64,000 bases of DNA from Streptomyces sp. NBC_01264 (lineage in GTDB: Bacteria > Actinomycetota > Actinomycetes > Streptomycetales > Streptomycetaceae). Below the pieces are notes generated by a model. It had not been told where the DNA came from, did no database searches, and saw nothing but the letters and a program-made list of their open reading frames with translations. Position 1 is the first letter of the stretch. Every line of letters starts with the position of its first letter. Location: assembly GCF_026340675.1 (NCBI RefSeq), contig NZ_JAPEOX010000001.1, forward strand, positions 1,054,001 through 1,118,000, given 5' to 3'. Positions 44,106 through 52,982 of the stretch are shown here, piece after piece. A program made the translations under genes and the position numbers.

Positions 44106-44945
44106 TCAGGCCTGCGGAACCTGTGCGGCGAGGGCCTGTGGGAGGGCGGCGCGGATGGCGGTGATCAGGGTGCGGCTGGAGTCGAAGGCGGCGGCCATGC
44201 CGGCGGTGGGGTTGGTGTCGGCCCGCTGGTGGAGGACGACGCCGAGGATGAGGCGGGGGACGCCCGCCACCTCCTGGGTGGCGGCCCACATGAGGTTGCC
44301 GCCGGCCGGGGTGGAGGAGCCGGTCTTCAACCCGATGACCCCGTCCTGCCCGAGGAGCTTGTTGCTGTTGTGTATCCGCACGCCGACGCCGGGGGCCGTG
44401 ACGGCGGGCGTGGCCACGATCTGGCGGAAGGCCTCGTTCTTCATGACGGCGCGGGCCAGCTTCAGCTGATCGGCTGCCGTGCTCGTCGTGTTGGACTCGA
44501 TGCCGGAGGCCCCGGTGTAGGTGGTGCGGTCCATGCCGAGTGCCGCGGCGGCCTTGTTCATCTTCCGGGCGAACTCCTCCTGGCCGCCCGCGTCCCAGCG
44601 GGCCAGGAGCCTGGCGACGTTGTTGCCGGAGGGCAGCATCAAGAGTTCCAGGAGCTGGCGCTGGGTGTATTCGCGCCCCGCGACGACGGGGGCGGTCGAC
44701 TCGACCGAGGAGTAGGACTCGTCGGCCGCCTGCTGGTCGGCGATCACCGTTGCGCCGGGTGCGCCGCCTGGCATCGGGTGGCCGGCGAGGATCACGTAGG
44801 CGGTCATGACCTTGGTGACGCTGGCGATCGGTACCGGCGTCTGCTCTCCCTTGGTGCCGAGGCTGCCGATCCCCTCGACCTCCGCGCTCGCCTGGCCTTC
44901 CGTCGGCCACGGCAGGTCCATCGACACGGCCGGGGAGGTCACGGA
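44106..44945 (-). pseudogene. D-alanyl-D-alanine carboxypeptidase (DacA-like), signal peptide lost
   Basis: Peptidase S11 domain: SxxK in PIASVTKVMTAYVIL, SGN in LLMLPSGNNVARLLA, KTG in GVIGLKTGSSTPAGG. The homologous part starts around SMDLPWPTEGQASAEVEGIG and runs to the normal end at 44106. Upstream the protein would need a signal peptide or membrane anchor, but at ~44930-44950 the sequence changes to the reverse-oriented tail of an anti-sigma kinase gene. The reading frame stays open upstream to 45353 but encodes only shadow sequence. Without export the enzyme cannot reach peptidoglycan, so I call it a 5'-truncated gene. Confidence 0.75.
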
Positions 44946-45044
44946 GGCTACGGGTGGCACCTCATCGACCGCCTCACCACCCACACCCACACCGAACCCA
45001 CACCCGACGGCGGAAAGACCATCTGCGCCCACGCTCCCTGGTAG
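44926..45044 (+). pseudogene. Anti-sigma HATPase (RsbW-like), C-terminal remnant
   Basis: The plus strand reads GGYGWHLIDRLTTHTHTEPT and PDGGKTICAHAPW, then stop. It is the G2/G3 end of a HATPase_c_2 anti-sigma factor and closely matches the intact gene at 60133-60567 (GGYGWPLIQLLAE, PDGGKTITAI). The N-terminal three quarters, with the N-box, are missing and replaced by the carboxypeptidase fragment. It is followed by a broken STAS gene, so a former HATPase-STAS pair is decaying here. Confidence 0.7.
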
Positions 45045-45322
45045 GGCCGCGGCCCCAGGCCCAGGCGCGGCCCCGCCCCTGGTGAGAGCACATGGCCGGG
45101 TCCTGTCTGGCCTTCGCGGCGGGGGCACGACACGCTCAAGGCACAACCAGCCTGGTCTGGTGGGAGACCCCGCACCGCCCGGGGTCCAGCCTCGGGTGGA
45201 CGGTACGGGTGGTCTCGCTCGGCTTTGCGCGGCCCAAGGCGGCCGCGCGCTTGACTGCCTTCTCCGCCCGAATCCGGGAGCCGACCGTAATGGGCTCCGA
45301 TCCGAAGGCGGATCCGACGACC

Positions 45323-45618
45323 ATGCACCCCACCCCGAACATCCCCTCGGCAACGTCCACAGGGCCCCGCACCGTCCTGACCATCACCGGCGCGATCGAC
45401 ATGGACACCTGCCCGCACATCACCGCGACCCTCGACGGACGACCGCACGCTCGTCCTGGACCTGTCGGCCGTCACCTTCATGGACTCCAGCGGCCTCACC
45501 CTCCGCAACCGCACGGAGGCCGCACAAGGCACGCTGGAACTGCGCGGACTTCCCGACCAAACCCTGCGCCTCCTGGACATCACCGCAGCACGCGACCTCT
45601 TCACCCTCACCCCCTAAG
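45323..45618 (+). pseudogene. STAS anti-sigma factor antagonist, frameshifted
   Basis: ATG 45323 starts MHPTPNIPSATSTGPRTVL, TITGAIDMDTCPHITATL. After a shift near 45435-45445 the other frame continues TLVLDLSAVTFMDSSGLTLR, ELRGLPDQTLRLLDI and stops at TAA 45616-45618. The phosphorylatable Ser lies in FMDSSGL. Restored, it would be ~98 residues, a normal SpoIIAA/RsbV size. An insertion sequence begins immediately after the stop, the TAA being its duplicated target. Confidence 0.8.
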
Positions 45619-47198
45619 CTTGGCATTTATCCTCTGCGGGCTTGGTGTTCCTTGATTGATTCGGCTCGTTTGACGGTCTTGCCGACGTTGTGGTGCTCGG
45701 CTCGGTGCTTGTTCTTCGTGCCCAGGGGTCGTCCGGGGCCGGGTCGGGATGGTTTCGGTGCGGCTGCAGGGCGGGCCGCGGTTGCACGGACGTTGCGAAA
45801 CCCCCGCCGGACCCGGGCGGGGGTGAGGCGACGAGGTTCGGTTCGTCGTTCCCAGGGCCGCCGGAGGTCTTCGGTGAGGGGCCGGGCGAGACAGAGCTGG
45901 GTATGTGCGGCGATGATCAGCCAGGTCCACAGATCAGCGGTGTCGGCGCGGCGGATCTTCGGTGCGGTCCATCCGAGGGTCTGTTTCATCAGCCGGAAGG
46001 TGTGCTCCAGGTCGAAGCGGCGGAGGAACGACTGCCACCACCGGTCCACGTCGGCCGACACGGCCGAGGTTGCGGAGCACCACAGCCAGACCGGCTTCGG
46101 GTCGCGGTCGCCCGGCAGGTACTCCACCTTCAGTCGCATCAATGTGCCGTGCAGGACAGGCAGTTCCTCTTCCGCATGCTCCAGCCAGGGGCCGCGGTGA
46201 GTGAGCCGGGGATGCATCCGGTTCCAGGCCATCGTCTCTGCCTTGCCGTAGCGGGTGGTGTCCGTGGCGGTGGTGACGTCGGGCTGGTGCCATGTGTCGG
46301 GCTTTGCGAAGGTAAGGACGCCGCCGTGCCGGCGGGGTCGTCCGCCCTTGGGTCCGGAGCGGGCGGGGCCCGGGTCGCGGAGCATGACGCGGTCCGAGCG
46401 CAGTCGTCCGAGCAGCACGACGGGCAGGTCCTGCAGGGAGTGGGAGAGGTAGGTGACGTCGTAGCCGGCGTCCATCACGATCAGGATCTCGGGGTCGCCC
46501 GGCTTCCAGTGTCCCGCGTCGGCCAGGCGTTCCACGACCTCGCGGAGCTGGGCGGCGGTGACGAGTGTCGCGTCGTCCGCGGGTCCGAGCCGCAGGGCGT
46601 CCAGTAGACGGCACCAGGAGGTGCGGCCTGTTTCCAGGGCGGCGACGAAGGAGTACGGCCAGCCCGGGATGAACTGGTCCGTTTTGCGGTCGCCACGTCC
46701 GTAGACGTGGCAGAACAGCCGGTCGTCGCTGGTCGGAGCGTCGGGGCGGAGCCAGTTGCTCACGTCGACAGCCAGTACGATCCGCCCGTCGGCCGTCTTC
46801 GGCAGCGGTAGGCCGGCCAGAGCGCGTCGCAGACGCGACGGTTCGGTCCAGCCGCGATCCAGCCCCGCGTACAGAGCGCCGTGTCCGCGCCGGTGTTCGG
46901 CCGTCAGCGACAGCTCGACCAGGGTGTTCACCGGCCCGTCCGCACACAGCACCGCGTCGGTGAGCTCGAAGAGCGCGTCAGCCCGGGCATACAGGCAGTC
47001 GTAGAACTCGACACGAAAGCGGGACAACACCTCCAATGCCTCGCGTCCGGACACGTCGGCAGACAGACTCATACACAGCGGCCGTTCTCTGGTGCTTTGT
47101 TACTCGACATCTCGAAGCGTGGAGAACGGCCGCCTCCGCTGTCCCGGGAAACACCGCAGATCAGCAGGTCGGGTGACGAGCGAGGATAAACGCCAAGC
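45619..47198 (-). mobile_element. IS element of the NF041680-type transposase group (1580 bp)
   Basis: Imperfect terminal repeats GCTTGGCATTTATCCTC (45619-45635) and GAGGATAAACGCCAAGC (47182-47198), one mismatch. Direct TAA repeats flank it (45616-45618 and 47199-47201). It carries one transposase gene filling most of its length. Inserted exactly after the STAS stop codon and abutting the next element. Confidence 0.88.
45627..47072 (-). CDS. Transposase (NF041680-like family)
   Basis: 481 residues, ATG 47072. It starts MSLSADVSGREALEVLSRFR and FYDCLYARADALFELTDAVL, as in the large family of Streptomyces transposases of ~480 residues. A DDE-type core is suggested by VLAVDVSNWLRPDAP, LIVMDAGYDVTYLSHSLQD and the late RRFDLEHTFRLMKQTLGW (Glu). 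The basic C-terminus (PKPSRPGPGRPLGTKNKHR) probably binds DNA. No frameshift, so potentially active. Confidence 0.9.
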   Translation of the reverse strand: MSLSADVSGREALEVLSRFRVEFYDCLYARADALFELTDAVLCADGPVNTLVELSLTAEHRRGHGALYAGLDRGWTEPSRLRRALAGLPLPKTADGRIVLAVDVSNWLRPDAPTSDDRLFCHVYGRGDRKTDQFIPGWPYSFVAALETGRTSWCRLLDALRLGPADDATLVTAAQLREVVERLADAGHWKPGDPEILIVMDAGYDVTYLSHSLQDLPVVLLGRLRSDRVMLRDPGPARSGPKGGRPRRHGGVLTFAKPDTWHQPDVTTATDTTRYGKAETMAWNRMHPRLTHRGPWLEHAEEELPVLHGTLMRLKVEYLPGDRDPKPVWLWCSATSAVSADVDRWWQSFLRRFDLEHTFRLMKQTLGWTAPKIRRADTADLWTWLIIAAHTQLCLARPLTEDLRRPWERRTEPRRLTPARVRRGFRNVRATAARPAAAPKPSRPGPGRPLGTKNKHRAEHHNVGKTVKRAESIKEHQARRG

Positions 47199-47201
47199 TA
47201 A

Positions 47202-48185
47202 GACCGACCGGCAAATGGATCACTTGAGGCGTCGGGTGGTGGGGCGGTCGGCCCAGCGGTAGCGGCTCGTTGCTCGACGGATGAGCATGCGGAGCGTGAC
47301 GAGGGCGGCGGCCAGGTACAGGTAGAAGTCCACGATGCTGCCGCTCTTCTCTGTGCAGCGCCGCAGCTTGCCGTAGTCGTTCATCCACGAGTGCGTGCGC
47401 TCGACCACCCAGCGCTTGCCGGCTTGGATCGGGGCTGGCACGCCCTTACGCGCGATCTCGGCCGTGAATCCCAACTCGGCTATAAGCGCACGGGACGTGG
47501 TGCTGTCGTAGCCGCGGTCGAGGTTGACGTTGACCGCCGTCGGCATTGCGCCGACCTGTGCCTTCGCCGCCTCCAGGGTGGGGCCCAGCAGGGGTGAGTC
47601 GTGCCGGTTCGCGCCGGCGGAGACGATTCCGATCGGGACACCGCAGGCGTCGGAGGCGACCGAGCGTTTCAGTCCTTGCTTGCCCCGGTCGACCGGGGAG
47701 CGTCCCGCCTTCTCACCGCCGGACGGGGCCTTGGTGATGCAGCCGTCCACCGAGATCTCGCCCAGCCCGAGACCGATCATCCGGTCGTGCGCCTCGAGAG
47801 CCAGTGCGTGGACCTTCTCGGATATCCCCAGTTCAGACCACTCCTTGACGCGGCGTCTGATGGTGCGGTCGGAGCATCCGGGGGTGGAGATGCGCTCGTA
47901 GCCTGAGCCGTGGACCAGCGCGAGCACGACGTGCTCGAAGACCGTCCGGTCAGCGATCCGGCGGCGGTGGCAGCCCAGCGGGTGGTCCGCAGCGAACTCT
48001 CGCCGGGCGGGCAGGAGGGCGGAGAACTGGTCCCAGAGGGGTTCGAGCAGGCAAGATGGCAGCGCGGGCACGGCCGTCCTTCGTGATCACTGAGCGTAGA
48101 GAACTCCATGATCACGTGGACCCGTGCCCGCACTGCATCCACCGCGCTCGATCACTCGACAGAGGCTGCCTATTGCCGGTCGGTC
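47202..48185 (-). mobile_element. IS5-family element (984 bp), adjacent to the previous IS
   Basis: Terminal inverted repeat GACCGACCGGCAA (47202-47214) and TTGCCGGTCGGTC (48173-48185), perfect over 13 bp. TAA lies on both sides (47199-47201 and 48186-48188). The left TAA is shared with the neighbouring element. Contains one intact transposase gene. Confidence 0.9.
47220..48071 (-). CDS. IS5-family DDE transposase
   Basis: 283 residues. N-terminal DUF4096-like region (LEPLWDQFSALLPARREF, DRTVFEHVVLALVHGSGYER). Catalytic Asp in GEISVDGCITKAPSGGEKAG, Asp in VNLDRGYDSTTSRAL, and Glu in KRWVVERTHSWMNDYGKLRR. Single frame, unlike the element at 8.9 kb. Start at ATG 48071. Confidence 0.92.
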   Translation of the reverse strand: MPALPSCLLEPLWDQFSALLPARREFAADHPLGCHRRRIADRTVFEHVVLALVHGSGYERISTPGCSDRTIRRRVKEWSELGISEKVHALALEAHDRMIGLGLGEISVDGCITKAPSGGEKAGRSPVDRGKQGLKRSVASDACGVPIGIVSAGANRHDSPLLGPTLEAAKAQVGAMPTAVNVNLDRGYDSTTSRALIAELGFTAEIARKGVPAPIQAGKRWVVERTHSWMNDYGKLRRCTEKSGSIVDFYLYLAAALVTLRMLIRRATSRYRWADRPTTRRLK

Positions 48186-48188
48186 TAA

Positions 48189-48707
48189 GCCGCCCGGTCC
48201 ACAACGGCGCAGTGGCGTCTTGCTGCCCTGACTGGGTAGCGCCGATTCCTCTGCACCCTGCCTCTCTGCTGCGCGTACGAGTCACGCGCAACTGCAGGCC
48301 GGCCCGTCCGCGGTCAGTGGCCGAGGGTGTTTCTTGAGCTGCTGTTTGGTCATCGTCGAGCGGCCCTCGATGCCCACGCCCACTGGTCGTGTGATGCCAC
48401 CGTCATGGTGCGCGCGCCCTCACCAGCTCGCATCCCGTCTTGGGCCCGCGCCCAGGCAGCAGCCCTTGGGCTCCGCCACGGCGCGCTCCGGTCACCGAAG
48501 TCCAGGCCCCGGGGCACGGCCAGACCCTGGGGCCAACAGACCCCCGGGAGCGCCTCGCATTCGGGCGTAGTGGGGTGGTGCGGCCGGCGAGGCGGAGGCG
48601 GCTCGGCGTTCTCTTCTCAAGCAGACCCGACCTGCCGTGACCTTCGCCCGTCGCCTGCCCGCCGACGCCAGCGGGCAAGCACAGGAGTCAGTCGCCTGTG
48701 GAGGCGG
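48189..48707. other. Flank of the IS pair, no supportable gene
   Basis: About 520 bases. A minus-strand stretch near 48350-48320 reads GIEGRSTMTKQQLKKHPRP. It resembles the tail of Rho-N-like/plasmid-stabilisation proteins (GRSxMxKxxL) but is too short to call. The rest is shadow sequence of high G+C. Confidence 0.35.
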
Positions 48708-49046
48708 TCAGCGGTCGGTCGCTTCTGCGGCACGCCGGTATTCGGCGTTGAGGCGCTGGGCTTCCTCGAGCTGGTCTTCCAGGATCACGATCCGGCACGC
48801 GGATTCGATCGGGGTGCCCTGGTCCACGAGCTCCCGCGCGCGGGCGGCGATGCGCAGTTGGTAGCGGAAGTAGCGGCGGTGGCCGCCTGCGGAGCGCAGT
48901 GGGGTGATGAGGCGGGCTTCGCCGATGGCGCGGAGGAAGCCCTGGGTGGTGCCGAGCATCTCAGCGGCCCGGCCCATGGTGTAGGCGGGGAAGTCGTCGT
49001 CGTCCAGGTGGCCGCCGAGGGGGCCGGTCGGATTCTCTGCTGTCAT
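48708..49046 (-). CDS. MerR-family helix-turn-helix protein
   Basis: 112 residues, start GTG/ATG region at 49046. MerR DNA-binding domain: AYTMGRAAEMLGTTQGFLRA, EARLITPLRSAGGHRRYFRY, then helix ARARELVDQGTPIESACRIV and a dimer helix ILEDQLEEAQRLNAEYRR. No effector domain or metal-binding Cys, so this is a stand-alone small MerR typical of Streptomyces. A strong hairpin lies 28 bp upstream. Confidence 0.85.
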   Translation of the reverse strand: MTAENPTGPLGGHLDDDDFPAYTMGRAAEMLGTTQGFLRAIGEARLITPLRSAGGHRRYFRYQLRIAARARELVDQGTPIESACRIVILEDQLEEAQRLNAEYRRAAEATDR

Positions 49047-49073
49047 GTGCGCCTCTCTGTGGAAACGCGTGGA

Positions 49074-49105
49074 GGGGCCCTGGCGCCTATAAGCGCCAGG
49101 GCCCC
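49074..49105. terminator. Strong GC-rich hairpin upstream of the MerR gene
   Basis: GGGGCCCTGGCGC and GCGCCAGGGCCCC pair perfectly over 13 bp with a CTATAA loop. It is upstream of the MerR start. It may terminate transcription coming from the right, or act in the MerR leader. Confidence 0.7.
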
Positions 49106-49710
49106 GAAGGAACTGCTACACCATCTGCCGGCCCTGATCGTGCGCCGGCCTTCTGTGTCCGCCTGCCCGAACGCAATGCTGTCGGGGCCGCGGGGATCGC
49201 GGTTGCTTGACCGGAGACCACCTCACTATCGATGTCCTGCGGTACCCGGACCCAACTGTCCGTCCGGGCGATCCTGATGGTGCTCGGCCCCTCCGTTCTT
49301 CCCTCTGGGATCACTTCACTGCTGGGTACTGCTTTCACTGCGGTACTGCACCTACGGGTCCTGCTGGCGATGCGAACTGCTCTACGGCCTGTTCTAGCGC
49401 CGCGCTCCGGCAGCCAGCCCCGTTGCCCGTCGTGCGTCTGCTCTGGCTTGGAACCCCACTGCCGGACCTCCCGGTGCGCGCGCCCGCAGCCGACGCCTTC
49501 ACCGAGGTACCGCTCTCACTGAACTTCACTGCTGGGTACTGCCACTGCGGCACTGCTCGCGGCGGCCCCTGATCACTACGGGCCACATGGTCCGGCCGTC
49601 AGTCCCGTCGCCATCCTGCACAAGCTTCCGGCTTCGACACTCCACGACCGCACCGCACTGCGTACTGCAACTACCCGGTACTGCTGGCGGTTTCCACTGA
49701 TCGTTGCGAC
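49106..49710. other. Gene-free stretch rich in ACTGC motifs
   Basis: About 600 bases between the MerR hairpin and the IS30 remnant, with no ribosome site. A plus frame (49207-49572) is open, but its only notable content comes from the repeated DNA (FTAGYCFHCGTA and FTAGYCHCGTA). The text GGTACTGC/ACTGCGG recurs at 49321-49350, 49531-49555 and 49655-49690. Coding is not supported. Confidence 0.4.
49313..49560. repeat. Imperfect direct repeats around ACTTCACTGCTGGGTACTGC
   Basis: A perfect 20-bp unit at 49313-49332 and 49523-49542, 210 bp apart. Each is followed by a variant of CACTGCGG(T/C)ACTGC, giving ~35 bp of similarity. A weaker third copy is near 49655-49690. Function unknown. Confidence 0.8.
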
Positions 49711-50559
49711 TCAGCAGTAGGCGAGTTCTCTTGACCAGCGTCTCATGGCCTCGGCCGGTGTTCGGTCTCCGAGGACCAGACGGGGGCGCTCGTTGAGCTC
49801 ACGTTCGACTTGCGCGAGGTCGCGGGCGGTGTAGTGGTAGAGGTTCGTGCCTTTCGGGAAGTACTCGCGGAGCAGTCCGTTTGTGTTCTCGTTGGTGCCT
49901 CGCTGCCAGGGCGAGTGGGGGTCGCAGAAGTAGATCCGGAATCCGGTGAGGTCCTCTATTTCCTCATGGTGGTAGAGCTCTCGGCCCTGGTCCCAGGTGA
50001 GCGTGCGCCGCAGCGAGGCGGGCCAGGCGGCGGTCTGGGCGACGAGCGCGTCGCGGACCTGCGGAGCTTTCCAGCCTTGGGGCAGGTGGATGAGCCGGAC
50101 GTAGCGGGTGGCACGGTCGACCAGGGTGCCGATCGCGGAGGCCTGTGCCTTTCCGACGATGAGGTCGCCCTCCCAGTGCCCTGCTCGTTGTCTGGCCTCT
50201 GCCTCGCGGGGGCGGGTGTGGACCGGCCGCATGTTCGGGATGGCGTTCTTGGACGGTATGCCGCGGCGCTGCTTCTTGCGGCGGGAGCGCCGGGTCCTCA
50301 GCCGGGCGGTGCGCTTGTCCAGGAGTCCGAGGTAGAGGGCGCGGTAGATGGTCTCCGGGCAGGCGTTCATGTCGGTCTGGCCAGGATGGGTGCGGGCGAG
50401 GTGACGGGTGATCTGCTGCGGTGACCAGCGCTGCCCCAGCTTGTCGTTGACGAAGGCACGCAGTTCGTTGCTGGTCTGGAACTTCTCCTCTTTCGGGCGG
50501 CGTCGGCGCAGGATGGCCTGGTTGTGCGACCACCACCCAATGTCTACTCCAGCCAGCAT
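49711..50559 (-). pseudogene. IS30-family transposase, N-terminus missing
   Basis: 282 codons ending RRWSRELAYC. DDE core: AGHWEGDLIVGKAQASAIGT (D), LTWDQGRELYHHEEIEDLTG (D), HSPWQRGTNENTNGLLREYF (E). Intact family members begin with ~80-100 further residues carrying a helix-turn-helix (the IGRSPSTVSRELRRN region). Here the frame starts at MLAGVDIGWWSHNQAILRRR, the linker after that domain. The 5' end, and presumably one terminal repeat, are lost, so it is not mobile on its own. Confidence 0.8.
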
Positions 50560-50661
50560 AGATTTTCGCGACCGCGTCTATGAGGAATCTGACTTCCTCG
50601 CGCGGAGGAATTCGATGCTGACGGGACCCTGAACCTGGCCGGCACCCTCTACGCTGAGCGC

Positions 50662-51012
50662 ATGGAAGACGCGCAGAACCGCATTCCGCCCGTAGAGGTG
50701 GAGAAGGATGACCAGCAGGTGATCGTGCATGTCGGCGGTGAGATGGACATCGACCGGGCCCCGCTCCTCGCCGAGGCCCTGCGCACGCTGATCACCCAGA
50801 CCGACTGCCCGCCCGAGGTCGTCATCGACCTGACCGAGCTCTCGTTCTGCGACTCCTCCGGGCTCAACGCACTCCTCCAGGCCCGCCTCACCGCCGAGGA
50901 ACGCGGTCGGCGCATCAGCCTCCACGCCCCCAATCAGCAAGTCACCAAGCTCCTCGAGATCACCGGCACCCACCAGCTCTTCCCCATCACCCGCCCCGGC
51001 CAGCCCGAATAG
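50662..51012 (+). CDS. STAS-domain anti-sigma factor antagonist
   Basis: 116 residues, ATG 50662. SpoIIAA/RsbV fold: VIVHVGGEMDIDRAPLLAEA, EVVIDLTELSFCDSSGLNAL with the phosphorylatable Ser, and LHAPNQQVTKLLEITGTHQL. Intact and complete. Its cognate HATPase is not adjacent (nearest intact one at 60.1 kb), so it probably enters a partner switch in trans. Confidence 0.93.
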   Translation: MEDAQNRIPPVEVEKDDQQVIVHVGGEMDIDRAPLLAEALRTLITQTDCPPEVVIDLTELSFCDSSGLNALLQARLTAEERGRRISLHAPNQQVTKLLEITGTHQLFPITRPGQPE

Positions 51013-51265
51013 CCCCGGCTCCGGATCAAGCAGGCCCCGCCGGGGGGGCACCGGCACGCTGCTTCCTCGGTCGCCGTCCGGCGAAGGAGCCACCGGGCCG
51101 CCGCATGGCCGGGCCGGGGACCCCCAGCCCGGCGAGAGAACCCGTGGCTGGCACCGTCCGGCCGGGTGACCTCCGCGCCTGCGCCCGGCCGCGTACCGCG
51201 GCGCCCGGTCCGGGACCCGCGAGGATGCACAGGCGAAACCGTTCCCCACCGGCTGGAGTCCACCC

Positions 51266-51541
51266 GTGCTCGAACGCAAGCAGCTGAGGACCCGTGCCCA
51301 GGTCACCTTCGTCCTCCCCGACCACACGCCCGACGGGCCGGTCAGCGTGGTCGGCGACTTCAACCACTGGAACCCCGCCGCCCACCCGCTGGAATCCCGC
51401 GGCGACGGCACCCGTGCCACGACCGTCAGCCTGCCCCGCCACAGCGCACACTCCTTCCGCTACCTCGCCGCCGGCGACTACTGGTTCAACGACGACACCG
51501 CCGACAGCCACGACGGCACCAACAGCCGCATCCACACCTGA
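51266..51541 (+). CDS. CBM48/isoamylase-early-set domain protein
   Basis: 91 residues, GTG 51266. A single glycogen-binding-like beta-sandwich: AQVTFVLPDHTPDGPVSVVG, DFNHWNPAAHPL, FRYLAAGDYWFNDDTADSHD. It corresponds to the AMPK-beta/E-set domain standing alone, as in many Streptomyces. It likely binds alpha-glucans or acts as a small carbohydrate-binding adaptor. Confidence 0.88.
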   Translation: MLERKQLRTRAQVTFVLPDHTPDGPVSVVGDFNHWNPAAHPLESRGDGTRATTVSLPRHSAHSFRYLAAGDYWFNDDTADSHDGTNSRIHT

Positions 51542-52275
51542 CGCGGCTGGCCTGACGCCTGATCCAGCCCGGCTGGTGAAGTCGCCTTCCTGGCGCACGC
51601 GTCGAAGCCGGTTACCGCTACGCCGAAGGCCAGGACACCCAGTCGAAGGCCAGCGCCCGTCCGGGCAGCCAGCCGCGTACCGCAGCAGCGCCTCACGCTC
51701 GACCTGGTCCACCACCAGCGCCCACCAATGCTTGGCAGCCCCCACTCACCGATGTACCGGCGGTGCACCGTCGGAGGCGGCGTCCATGTAGCCGGGCCGG
51801 ACGCAGTCCCGGCAGGCTGGCCGGTGGAGCTCACCCGGGCCGTGCCGGGACCCGCTCGCCCAGACCGAAGTCGTGTGGCGCGAAGGCCAGTGCGCCTTGG
51901 CGACCGCGTCCTTCTCGGACTGCCCGCTCGCCTGCGGAGTGACCTTCCGGGGAGGCAGTCCGCGCACGTGGTAGCACGCGTACACGCAGGGGATGCCCCA
52001 CCGGTCGGCCGCACCCCGCGCTCCGGCGGCCGCCCTCATGCCGTTCGTCGGCCCCACATCACACCCCTCGGCCGCCGCCACGAGGGTGCCGAAACCCTCG
52101 CCGACGATCATGTCCGCCCCACGCCCGTGGGCACGACACCCACCTCTCCGCCCCAGGCGCGAACGGGCGCCCGGTCACAGACGCCCTCGCCCGCCCGGGC
52201 TCCCCACCCGAGTCGGCAGAGAGCGCCGCGCAGCGTGCAGCGCCCACCCGCGCTGCACGCATGTCGGCTGCGGGG
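51542..52275. other. Decayed coding sequence, unidentified
   Basis: On the minus strand several frames carry protein-like text that seems to belong together across shifts: GFGTLVAAAEGCDVGPTNGM, DRWGIPCVYACYHVRGLPPR (51746-52111), then RRYIGEW and KHWWALVVDQVEREALLRYA in other frames (~51640-51780). I do not recognise the family. At least two shifts are needed to join it, so it is most likely a pseudogene of an accessory protein. Confidence 0.45.
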
Positions 52276-52512
52276 CTACTTCGAGTGGTCGATCACGTTG
52301 CCGTTGGAGCAGTTGTTGGTGTGGTCACCCGTCCAGTCCCCCATGACGGGTACGAGGGCGGTTTCCTGGAGACACCCCGCGGCGGCCGTGAAGTTCCAGT
52401 TGTTCGCGGCGTTGACGCCGCCACGGAAGTTCGAGTCGTTGTCGGCGTGTGCCGGGGCGGCCAGGCCGACGGAGGCAAGGACGAGAGCTGCAGCAGTGAT
52501 GATCTTCTTCAT
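52276..52512 (-). CDS. Small secreted protein
   Basis: 78 residues, ATG 52512. Signal peptide MKKIITAAALVLASVGLAAP, cleaved near AHADND. The mature ~55 residues are Asn/Gly-rich with two Cys (SNFRGGVNAANNWNFTAAAG, CLQETALVPVMG, HTNNCSNGNVIDHSK), suggesting one disulfide. It is comparable in size to chaplins and other surface peptides but without their hydrophobic chaplin domain. Function unknown. Confidence 0.75.
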   Translation of the reverse strand: MKKIITAAALVLASVGLAAPAHADNDSNFRGGVNAANNWNFTAAAGCLQETALVPVMGDWTGDHTNNCSNGNVIDHSK

Positions 52513-52702
52513 GGCCTGAGCAACGACCACCGCCACTCGGGGACACAACCCCATAGGCCATGCGGTGCGCGCTACGCCACGGCAGGGGGCCGGCCGACGA
52601 GGTCTCCGCCGCGACCACCTCGACCGGGGTGCAGCCGACCCCTGGGGGAGGTTCCCGGTGAAGCCAGGTCGGTGTTCCCGTTGACCCGCCAAAGGACTCA
52701 CG

Positions 52703-52900
52703 TTGCAGCTTCCCGCCGGAGCCAGCCGCCCGCCTGGCGACGCGGTCGGGGAGCCCAACAGGCACCTGCTGCTCCTGGAGTGCGTCCTCAGGGAAGATGT
52801 CGAGCAGGCCATCGTGGCCCTCGACGAGGGAAGTCCTGACACCACCACTGATCAGGCGGCCGACGCCGCACCGCAGGCACCTCGTCCGCGCACCGGGTAG
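52703..52900 (+). CDS. Possible small protein, 65 residues
   Basis: TTG 52703 start: MQLPAGASRPPGDAVGEPNR, LLLLECVLREDVEQAIVALD, then an acidic tail ending RPRTG. The middle looks helical, but there is no clear ribosome site and no family. It may be a fragment left by rearrangement. Confidence 0.3.
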   Translation: MQLPAGASRPPGDAVGEPNRHLLLLECVLREDVEQAIVALDEGSPDTTTDQAADAAPQAPRPRTG

Positions 52901-52982
52901 GCGAACCGGCCGTCCGCGCGGCAGACCGCCCCAGCCCCGAAGGACGGCGAGACATGGCAGGTGTGGACACGACCGCGGCGCA

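Noticed and set aside
44106..45353. Full-length carboxypeptidase starting at 45353
   Set aside because: Residues before ~44945 are shadow sequence of an anti-sigma fragment and have no signal peptide.
30253..48185. Composite transposon bounded by the IS elements
   Set aside because: The complete elements belong to different families with different ends and targets, so they cannot mobilise the segment between them together.
49081..49170. tRNA-like hairpin and CCA text after the MerR gene
   Set aside because: No cloverleaf can be formed; the strong stem alone is a terminator-like hairpin.
49207..49572. Frame with two FTAGYC-HCGTA motifs resembling a Cys/His repeat protein
   Set aside because: The similarity comes from a DNA-level repeat; the rest of the frame is Pro/Ala-rich without ribosome site.
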